Positions 1-5,542 of a DNA stretch of 7,433 bases are shown here, one piece after another; within the stretch, counting starts at the first letter, position 1, and every line of letters begins with the position of its first letter. Below the pieces are notes generated by a model, which worked only from the letters and a program-made list of their open reading frames with translations, ran no database searches and was not told the origin of the DNA. Origin of the DNA: Pseudomonadota bacterium. GTDB taxonomy: Bacteria; Pseudomonadota; Alphaproteobacteria; UBA8366; JADFVY01. Position numbers and translations under genes: made by a program. The stretch covers positions 1 through 7,433 of the forward strand of contig DAOVHN010000117.1 in assembly GCA_030671915.1 (NCBI GenBank). Reading direction: 5' to 3'.

Positions 1-113
1 ATCGGCACCTGTTTCAGGGTCGCCGCGCGTTTCAACTCGGCGGCCCGTTCGGCCTCGGGGGCCAGCAGCGGTTTCAGCGTTCCGCCGCCATGGGGCGGCA
101 CCAGTTTGGACAT
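1..113 (-). CDS. sat: Sulfate adenylyltransferase (ATP sulfurylase), N-terminal fragment cut by the window edge
   Basis: Reading the minus strand from the ATG at 113-111 gives 37 uninterrupted codons to the window edge. The protein begins MSKLVPPHGG, followed by TLKPLL and, later, ELKRAATLKQVP. This is the N-terminal signature of dissimilatory, homo-oligomeric ATP sulfurylases of sulfur oxidizers and sulfate reducers, where 'SKLV.PHGG' opens the PUA-like N-terminal domain. The start is supported by a good Shine-Dalgarno, AGGGAGA on the minus strand (127-121), seven bases from the ATG. Known role: cytoplasmic interconversion of APS + pyrophosphate with ATP + sulfate; in sulfur oxidizers it makes ATP from APS. 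Only about a tenth of a typical ~400-residue protein is visible, so catalytic motifs (such as HxGH) cannot be checked. The head-to-head position against the qmo operon, whose product partners APS reductase, strongly supports the call. An unrelated protein sharing this N-terminus is unlikely. Confidence 0.87.
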   Translation of the reverse strand, partial: MSKLVPPHGGGTLKPLLAPEAERAAELKRAATLKQVP

Positions 114-185
114 TGAGTCTTCTCCCTATTGCTTTCCTTGCGACCTCTCGCCGCATAACCCTATACAAAATACCAGTTTTCAATC

Positions 186-255
186 TTACACAAGAATGTT
201 CTAATATGTGAATATATTCTTCGCCGCGCTTCCAAATGCGGTGTGATTTGTGTAA
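186..255. repeat. Inverted pair TTACACAA ... TTGTGTAA flanking the operator
   Basis: TTACACAA at 186-193 is exactly the reverse complement of TTGTGTAA at 248-255. The arms are 54 bases apart and bracket the GAATATATTC palindrome. The distance makes an RNA hairpin unlikely. Two facing binding sites for one regulator, possibly bridged by looping, are easier to imagine. An eight-base match could still be chance in AT-rich DNA. Confidence 0.35.
192..221. promoter_or_regulatory. Candidate operator: palindrome GAATATATTC within a larger inverted repeat
   Basis: GAATATATTC (210-219) is a perfect 10-base palindrome. GAATGTTC (194-201) is a related GAA-N2-TTC element centred 17 bases upstream. The outer arms AAGAAT (192-197) and ATTCTT (216-221) also form a perfect inverted repeat enclosing both. 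The elements overlap the best -10-like hexamers facing qmoA, which is where a repressor would act. AT-rich palindromes of this kind are typical of small dimeric winged-helix repressors (ArsR family and others) that control sulfur-oxidation loci, but the regulator cannot be named from the site alone. Confidence 0.45.
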
Positions 256-257
256 CA
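242..257. promoter_or_regulatory. CRP/FNR-superfamily-like 16-base site
   Basis: TGTGATTTGTGTAACA fits the TGTGA-N6-TCACA layout of CRP-type sites with one mismatch, in the second half-site (TAACA instead of TCACA). Its centre is 45 bases upstream of the qmoA ATG. That leaves too little room for classical activation of qmoA from about -41 together with a normal leader, so repression of qmoA, or an effect on sat, would fit better. The site overlaps the right arm of the TTACACAA inverted repeat, so only one of the two interpretations may be real. Confidence 0.3.
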
Positions 258-294
258 AGACGAAATTCCAGGTAACCGGGACAGGCAATCCGAC

Positions 295-1569
295 ATGGCA
301 AACCAAGGGCCAAAGAGCCAGACAATTCTGGTGGTCGGCGGCGGCATCGCCGGCGTCACCGCGGCGATCGAGGCGGCGGAGACCGGCTATGACGTAATCC
401 TGCTGGAGCGCGGCCCCGCGCTGGGCGGGCGTGTAGCCCAACTGAACCGCTACTTCCCCAAACTGTGCCATCCGACCTGTGGGCTGGAGATCAATTTCCA
501 GCGTATCCGCAAGCTGAAAAACCTGCGCGTCGTCACCATGGCGAGCGTGGCCGGGGTCAAGGGCGAGAAAGGCGATTACACCGTTTCGGTTAGCGTTTCG
601 CCGCGCTACGTGAACGCCAACTGCACCGCCTGCGGCGCCTGCGCGGAGGCCACGGATATGGAGGTCGACAGCCCCTTCAACTACGGGCTTTCGAAGACCA
701 AGGCCGCCTATCTGCCCCATGAACATGCCTTCCCCATGCGATACGTTGTCGCACCTTCGGCCATCGGTACGCCGGAAGCCGACAAAATCAAGGCCGCCTG
801 CAAGTACGATGCGGTCGATCTGGAGGACAAGGGCGAGGACTTCGAGGTCAATTGCGGCGCCGTTATCTGGGCGACGGGCTGGGAACCTTACGACCCCGAG
901 AAGCTGGAATCCTACAATTACAACCTGTCCGCCGACATCGTCTCGAATGTGCAGATGGAGCGGCTGGCCAACCATGACGGGCCGACCGGCGGCAAGATCG
1001 TCCGGCCGTCCAACGGTGAGCCGGTGAAGAAGGTGGCGATGATCCAGTGCGCCGGATCGCGCGACCTCAACCATCTGCCCTATTGCTCGCGGATCTGCTG
1101 CCTGGGTTCGCTGAAGCATGCGGTCTATGTGCGCGAGCAGTATGAGGATGCGCAAGTCGACATCTATTACATAGACCTGCGCGCCCACGACAAGCTGGAG
1201 GCATTCTACCAGCGCGTCGCGGCCGACCCGCAGGTCAATTTCGTGAAATCCAAGCCGGCCTCGATCAGGATCGACGAGGAAGGACGCCCGGTGCTCTGCG
1301 GCGAGAACACGATCACCCGCGAGCTTTACGAGGCACCTTACGACCTGGTCGTGCTGGCCACCGGCATGAAACCGGCCGCATCCGAAGGCTATGTGCCGGA
1401 TATCGCGATGGAGCAGGACGAATACGGCTTCCTGGTGCCCTCGGTCGAGGGCGACGGCGGCATTATCCCGGCGGGCGTGGCCTCCGGGCCGCTGGATGTA
1501 TCCATGTCGGTGCAATCGGCGACGGCGGCGGCCCTGAAGGCCATCCAGGCCGTCGGGCCGAAGAGTTAG
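295..1569 (+). CDS. qmoA: QmoA, HdrA-like FAD/iron-sulfur subunit of the Qmo complex
   Basis: QmoA is a cytoplasmic flavoprotein of the quinone-interacting membrane-bound oxidoreductase, the electron partner of APS reductase. The 424 residues match the short QmoA form of HdrA. A dinucleotide-binding motif GGGIAG (15-20) opens the FAD domain, with E38 ending the second strand. C58 and C62 sit in the KLCHPTCG segment, where HdrA has CSAC. The inserted ferredoxin-like part keeps C110, C113, C116 and C169 but has T120 where the fourth Cys of the first motif should be. The HdrA-type cluster set C252-X11-C264-X3-C268-C269 lies in 'CAGSRD..HLPYCS..CC'. 'WATGW' and 'LATGMKP' are the usual flavoprotein ATG motifs. 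There is no membrane segment. The ATG at 295 has a modest CAGG Shine-Dalgarno (282-285). qmoB follows after 10 bases. A stand-alone HdrA of a methanogen-like or sHdr system is less likely because of the length and the QmoB neighbour. Confidence 0.94.
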   Translation: MANQGPKSQTILVVGGGIAGVTAAIEAAETGYDVILLERGPALGGRVAQLNRYFPKLCHPTCGLEINFQRIRKLKNLRVVTMASVAGVKGEKGDYTVSVSVSPRYVNANCTACGACAEATDMEVDSPFNYGLSKTKAAYLPHEHAFPMRYVVAPSAIGTPEADKIKAACKYDAVDLEDKGEDFEVNCGAVIWATGWEPYDPEKLESYNYNLSADIVSNVQMERLANHDGPTGGKIVRPSNGEPVKKVAMIQCAGSRDLNHLPYCSRICCLGSLKHAVYVREQYEDAQVDIYYIDLRAHDKLEAFYQRVAADPQVNFVKSKPASIRIDEEGRPVLCGENTITRELYEAPYDLVVLATGMKPAASEGYVPDIAMEQDEYGFLVPSVEGDGGIIPAGVASGPLDVSMSVQSATAAALKAIQAVGPKS

Positions 1570-1579
1570 GGGACGGGCA

Positions 1580-3841
1580 ATGACTGACAGGAAACCCGGC
1601 GTATATATCTGCAAGGGCTGCGGCATCGGCGAGGCGGTCGACACGGGCGCGCTGGAAGCGCTGGCGAGCGGCGATCTGAAGGTTCCGGTCGGCAAGCAGC
1701 ATGATTTTCTCTGTGGCGCGGAAGGCGTTGCGACCATCGAAAAAGACGTCGCCGACGGTTTGGTGAACCAACCGATCATCGCCGCCTGTTCGCAGCGCGT
1801 GATGACCGACCAGTTCAATTTCGACGGTGCCCAGACCGTGCGCGCGAACCTGCGCGAATGGGTGGCATGGGCCATGCCGGCGGGTGAAGAAGATACCCAG
1901 ATGGCGGCGGCCGACCAGGTCCGCATGGGCGTGGCGCAGGCCAGCAAGATGGATGTGCCCGAGGCCCGCGTCGAGGAAGGGCTGAACACCAGGATCCTGG
2001 TGGTGGGCGGTGGCTCGACCGGCCTGAACGCGGCGCTGGAAGCCGCGGCGACCGGCCATGACGTGCTGCTGATCGAAAAGACCGGAAAACTGGGCGGCTG
2101 GGGCGCGCAGTGGTCGAAGCGAATGCCGCATCGCCCGCCCTATCGCGACCCGCAGGACAATAACGTCTCTTCGTTGATCGAGGCGGTGCAGGGCAATAGC
2201 GCCATCACGGTGATGACCGACACCACGGTCGCCGAAACCGACGGCATGCCGGGCCGCTTCAACGTGAAGCTGGCCAATGGGTCGGGCGAGAAACAGGAAA
2301 CCGTTGGCGCCATCGTGGTGGCCACCGGCTGGCGCCCTTACGACGCGACCAAGCTGGGCCATCTCGGCTATGGCGCTTCGCCCGACGTGGTCACCGGGGT
2401 CGAGTTGGAAGGCATGCTCGCCAATGGCGGGGTCAAGCGCAAGTCCGACGGGGCGGTGCCCAGGACGGTCGCCTTCGCGCTGTGCGCCGGTTCGCGCGAT
2501 CCTGAACATCTGCCCTATTGCTCGTCGGTGTGCTGCGGCTCGTCGATCAAGCAGGCGCTGCAGATCGTCGAGGCCGACCCGGAGGCGATGGTCTACATCA
2601 TCTTCCAGGAACTGCGCACGCCGGGCACGGCGGAGGAATTCTACCGCCAGGCCCAGGAAGCCGGCGTTATCTTCATGAAGGGCAAGGTGAAGTCGGTCGG
2701 TGCGGATTTGACGGTAACCGTCGACGACGAACTGCTGGGTCAGGAAATCCCGATGACGGGGCTGGACATGGTGGTGCTGGCGACCGGCAGGGTGCCGAAG
2801 GCCACCGACCCGGATAAACCGGCCGCGGAGGGGGGCGAGGAGCAGCTTGCCAACGACATAAACCCGGTCGCGCCGATCGCGCGCGCCGGCGAAGCGGAGA
2901 TCGCAACCCCGGCCTGGAGCGAGGCCGTGCCGGAAGGCGGGCCGATCCTGAACCTGCAATATCGCCAGGGGCCACATCTGCCGATGTTGGCGGACGGGTT
3001 TGCGGATTCGCATTTCATCTGCTTCCCTTACGAAACCCGGCGCACGGGCATCTATACCTGCGGGCCGGTGCGGCGCCCGATGGATATGGCGGAATCGGCC
3101 GAGGACGCGGCCGGCGCGGTTTTGAAGGCGGTACAGGCGATCCGCAGCGCCCAGGGCGGCATGTCGCTGCACCCGCGGGTCGGCGATCTCAGTTTCCCGA
3201 AATTCGGGCTGGATATCTGCACCAAATGCCGCCGCTGCACGGTGGAATGCCCGTTTGGCGCCATCGACGAGAACGAGGAGGGCTTCCCGGAGCTCAACGC
3301 CACGCGCTGCCGCCGCTGTGGCACCTGCATGGGCGCCTGCCCGGTACGCACCATCAGCTTCGACAATTACAATGTCCAGATGGTCAGCGAGATGATCAGC
3401 GCGGTGGAAATCCCCGACGAATTCTCGGAAAAATACCGCATCTTGATCCTGGCCTGCGAGAACGACGCCGCCCCGGCGCTGGACATGGCCGGCATCAACC
3501 GCCACAGCCTGAACGCCGAGATACGCCTCATTCCGGTGCGTTGCCTGGGTTCGGTCAATATGTTGTGGATCTCCGATGCGTTCCAGCGCGGTTACGACGG
3601 CGCGATGCTGATGGGTTGCCGTTCCGGCGACGACTACCAATGTCATTTCGTGAAGGGCAGCGGAATCGCCGAGGAACGAATGGCCAATGTCGGCCAGACG
3701 CTGCAGAGCCTGATGCTGGAAGAAGGGCGCGTCAGGTCCGTTGAGGTTTCGATCGCGGATTCGGCCAAGGTCGGCAAGATGATTGACGAATTCGTGGAGG
3801 AAATCCGCGGATACGGCATGAACCCCTTCAAGGGCTTTTAG
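1580..3841 (+). CDS. qmoB: QmoB, large FAD/multi-cluster subunit with ferredoxin and MvhD-like domains
   Basis: QmoB (753 residues) passes electrons between QmoA and the HdrC/HdrB pair. Domains in order: an N-terminal HdrA-like cluster region with C11, C14, C45 and C70; an FAD domain with GGGSTG (143-148) and GGWGAQW; the HdrA-type cluster C302-X11-C314-X3-C318-C319; a two-cluster ferredoxin, C547-X2-C550-X2-C553-X3-C557-P and C577-X2-C580-X2-C583-X3-C587-P; and a C-terminal domain resembling MvhD, the delta subunit of F420-non-reducing hydrogenase, with C626, C655, C680 and C688 ('VRCLGSVN', 'LMGCRSGDDYQCHF'). This order is the QmoB hallmark. The start at 1580 is supported by AGGGGA (1568-1573), which overlaps the qmoA stop and implies translational coupling. 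There is no membrane span. The very long open frame on the opposite strand is a composition artefact. Confidence 0.95.
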   Translation: MTDRKPGVYICKGCGIGEAVDTGALEALASGDLKVPVGKQHDFLCGAEGVATIEKDVADGLVNQPIIAACSQRVMTDQFNFDGAQTVRANLREWVAWAMPAGEEDTQMAAADQVRMGVAQASKMDVPEARVEEGLNTRILVVGGGSTGLNAALEAAATGHDVLLIEKTGKLGGWGAQWSKRMPHRPPYRDPQDNNVSSLIEAVQGNSAITVMTDTTVAETDGMPGRFNVKLANGSGEKQETVGAIVVATGWRPYDATKLGHLGYGASPDVVTGVELEGMLANGGVKRKSDGAVPRTVAFALCAGSRDPEHLPYCSSVCCGSSIKQALQIVEADPEAMVYIIFQELRTPGTAEEFYRQAQEAGVIFMKGKVKSVGADLTVTVDDELLGQEIPMTGLDMVVLATGRVPKATDPDKPAAEGGEEQLANDINPVAPIARAGEAEIATPAWSEAVPEGGPILNLQYRQGPHLPMLADGFADSHFICFPYETRRTGIYTCGPVRRPMDMAESAEDAAGAVLKAVQAIRSAQGGMSLHPRVGDLSFPKFGLDICTKCRRCTVECPFGAIDENEEGFPELNATRCRRCGTCMGACPVRTISFDNYNVQMVSEMISAVEIPDEFSEKYRILILACENDAAPALDMAGINRHSLNAEIRLIPVRCLGSVNMLWISDAFQRGYDGAMLMGCRSGDDYQCHFVKGSGIAEERMANVGQTLQSLMLEEGRVRSVEVSIADSAKVGKMIDEFVEEIRGYGMNPFKGF

Positions 3842-3864
3842 TCTAGAGCGGGAGTGAGAAACAG

Positions 3865-4479
3865 ATGACCGTAGCACTACCGGAACAGGCGACCCGGAAA
3901 TACGATCTCGGCTTCGCCCGCTGGGTCCGCGATAACGTCAATGGCGGCGCGAAGATGTCCATGTGCATGCAGTGCGGCATGTGCTCCGGCTCCTGCCCGA
4001 TCGGCACCGAGATGGACCAGGGCCCGCGTAAACTGTTCATGATGATCCGCGCCGGCATGAAGGACGAGGTCTTTAATTCGTCCACCATCTGGAACTGCAC
4101 CTCCTGTTATAACTGCACGGTGCGCTGCCCGCGCGGCGTCCCCGTCACCTACATCATCCAGGACCTGGCCGCCAAGGCGGTCGAGTTCGGTTATGTCAAG
4201 AAGGTGGAGAACGCTCGCTTCGCCAAGGCTTTCTGGTGGTCGGCGAAGACCTTTGGGCGCACCGACGAGCGCCTTATGACCGCGAAATACTATTTCTCCT
4301 TCGGGCTGGTCGAGGGAATGAAGCGGGGCCTGGCCAACCTGAAAATCGCGATCGGTATGGTGAGGACCAAACGCATGCATATCGGCATGCCGCACAAGAT
4401 CAAGGACACCAAGGGCCTGCAGGCGATCCTCGCCAAGGCGGCCGAAATAGACGCACGCGAAAGCAAGGGCGGCGCATAA
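3865..4479 (+). CDS. hdrC: HdrC-like two-[4Fe-4S] electron-transfer subunit (replaces the N-terminal half of QmoC)
   Basis: This is a soluble iron-sulfur protein that should carry electrons between QmoAB and HdrB. The 204 residues hold two classic ferredoxin motifs: C34-X2-C37-X2-C40-X3-C44-P ('CMQCGMC') and C78-X2-C81-X2-C84-X3-C88-P ('CTSCYNC'). An amphipathic, basic C-terminal part follows ('FWWSAKTFGRTDERLMTAKY'), typical of the HdrC family and of the matching part of QmoC. The protein ends without the multi-helix cytochrome-b/HdrE-like membrane domain that full QmoC (roughly 380-400 residues) carries. The next gene begins at once and encodes HdrB, so this is a real HdrC and not a broken qmoC. 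GGAG (3851-3854) ten bases upstream supports the ATG. The gap to qmoB is 23 bases, and the stop overlaps the hdrB start by one base. Confidence 0.93.
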   Translation: MTVALPEQATRKYDLGFARWVRDNVNGGAKMSMCMQCGMCSGSCPIGTEMDQGPRKLFMMIRAGMKDEVFNSSTIWNCTSCYNCTVRCPRGVPVTYIIQDLAAKAVEFGYVKKVENARFAKAFWWSAKTFGRTDERLMTAKYYFSFGLVEGMKRGLANLKIAIGMVRTKRMHIGMPHKIKDTKGLQAILAKAAEIDARESKGGA

Positions 4480-5384
4480 TGAGCGACACCAAGAAATTCA
4501 CCTATTATCCCGGCTGCAGCTCGCTAGGCAGCGGCGCGCATCTGGACCGCAGCATTCGCGCCATCGCGCCGAAACTGGGGGTCGAGCTGGAAGAGCTGGA
4601 GGACTGGAACTGCTGTGGCGCTTCCGTCGGCCATATCGAGGGCGGGCAGCTCGCCAACACCTCGCTTTCCGGCCGCAACCTGGCCCATGCCCAGCAGCAG
4701 GGCCCGCAGGATATAGTGACGGGCTGCGCGGCCTGTTACCTGAATACCCATGGCGCGGCCGAGAAGATCAAGTCCGACGTCAAGCTGCGCGAGAACGTCA
4801 ACGAGGCGCTGGGCGCCGCCGGCCTGAAATACGACGAGGACCGCCGCGTGCGCCATGTCTGCGAGGTCATCGTCAACGAGGTCGGGCTCGACAAGGTCAG
4901 GGAGGCCGTGACCAACCCGCTGGACGGCCTGAAGGTCGCCGGCTATGTCGGCTGCCAGACCGTGCGCCCCTTCGCCGAAACCGAGGGTGGCGGCGAGTAC
5001 GACACTTTCGACGACCCGCAATTCCTCGACGATTTCATCGAGGCCTGCGGCGCCGAGGCGGTGGAATATGACGTGAAAACAGCCTGCTGCGGCGGGTCGG
5101 TGTCGGTCATGAAGCCGGAAAAGACCCTGCACCTGATCAAGAAGATCCTGGACGCGGCGGTAGAGGCCGACGCCGACGTGATCGCCACACCCTGCCCCTT
5201 GTGCCAGACCAACGTCGAGATGTACCAGGACGCCATCAACAAGAAGTTCGGCACGGACTTCAACATCCCGGTGGTGTTCTACAGCCAGATCATGGCCGTC
5301 GCCTTCGGCATGGACGGCAAGAAAGACGCCGCCCTGGACCAGAACATCATTAAGGCGACGAAGCTGGAGGCGGCGGCGAAGTAG
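4479..5384 (+). CDS. hdrB: HdrB-like subunit with two CCG domains (noncubane [4Fe-4S] clusters)
   Basis: HdrB carries the terminal catalytic or electron-transfer site in heterodisulfide-reductase-like complexes. In methanogen HdrB each CCG domain binds a noncubane [4Fe-4S] cluster. The 301 residues contain both motifs with all ten cysteines: C13-X31-C45-C46-X36-C83-X2-C86 and C159-X43-C203-C204-X34-C239-X2-C242 ('TACCGGS', 'TPCPLCQTN'). The first spacing is standard; the second has an unusually long first spacer. I chose the ATG at 4479, which overlaps the hdrC stop as TAATG. The frame is open back to 4236, but that 81-codon extension lies inside hdrC and has no family similarity, whereas 'FTYYPGCSSLGS' right after this ATG is the normal HdrB beginning. 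An A/G-rich stretch (AAGGGCGG, about 4465-4473) can serve as ribosome binding site. Last gene of the operon. The true electron acceptor or donor (quinone, thiol or other) is not shown by sequence. Confidence 0.95.
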   Translation: MSDTKKFTYYPGCSSLGSGAHLDRSIRAIAPKLGVELEELEDWNCCGASVGHIEGGQLANTSLSGRNLAHAQQQGPQDIVTGCAACYLNTHGAAEKIKSDVKLRENVNEALGAAGLKYDEDRRVRHVCEVIVNEVGLDKVREAVTNPLDGLKVAGYVGCQTVRPFAETEGGGEYDTFDDPQFLDDFIEACGAEAVEYDVKTACCGGSVSVMKPEKTLHLIKKILDAAVEADADVIATPCPLCQTNVEMYQDAINKKFGTDFNIPVVFYSQIMAVAFGMDGKKDAALDQNIIKATKLEAAAK

Positions 5385-5399
5385 GGGGCGGTCGGGACG

Positions 5400-5441
5400 A
5401 CAGCAAGCTTGGTCATAAGGCCACCGGCGCTGTCCGTTTTT
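5400..5441 (+). terminator. Weak candidate terminator after hdrB
   Basis: ACAGC (5400-5404) can pair with GCTGT (5429-5433). GGT (5411-5413) and ACC (5423-5425) can add a few inner pairs. Five T follow at 5437-5441. The stem is short and interrupted, so this is a poor intrinsic terminator. It is listed because it lies 16 bases past the operon's last stop codon and ends in the only nearby T run. Confidence 0.25.
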
Positions 5442-5542
5442 GCCCGTATTTGTACTTTCTCATTATTATCTCTCTACCGTCAGCTGGCAGATTGCGTTAC
5501 CGTGCCGATCACATCCAGGTTGTGGCAGGGAGCACCGGCTGA

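Larger units (their letters stand above)
114..294. promoter_or_regulatory. Divergent sat / qmoA control region, AT-rich
   Basis: These 181 bases separate two genes transcribed away from each other, so both promoters should lie here. Bases about 155-260 are far richer in A/T than the flanking genes. Possible sigma-70-like -10 hexamers facing qmoA are TAATAT (202-207) and TATATT (213-218, inside a palindrome). Neither has a convincing -35 at 16-18 bases; the best is TTCAAT (179-184), 17 bases before TAATAT. Facing sat, TGGTATTTT on the minus strand (around 167-175) resembles an extended -10, again without a good -35. Regulator-dependent promoters are therefore plausible. No protein-coding or RNA gene is recognizable inside the region. 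Confidence 0.7.

Noticed and set aside
1463..3877. 804-codon open frame on the minus strand opposite qmoB
   Set aside because: It mirrors the well-supported qmoB. The product is Arg/His/Ala-rich low-complexity sequence without domain motifs, as expected from the antisense of a GC-rich gene.
4236..4478. Upstream in-frame extension of hdrB by 81 codons
   Set aside because: The extension lies wholly within hdrC in another frame, and its sequence is unlike any HdrB. The TAATG start at 4479 gives the normal family N-terminus.
3865..4479. hdrC as a truncated or frameshifted qmoC
   Set aside because: No transmembrane-coding sequence follows in any frame. The stop overlaps the start of an intact hdrB, which is the organization of genuine hdrCB pairs.
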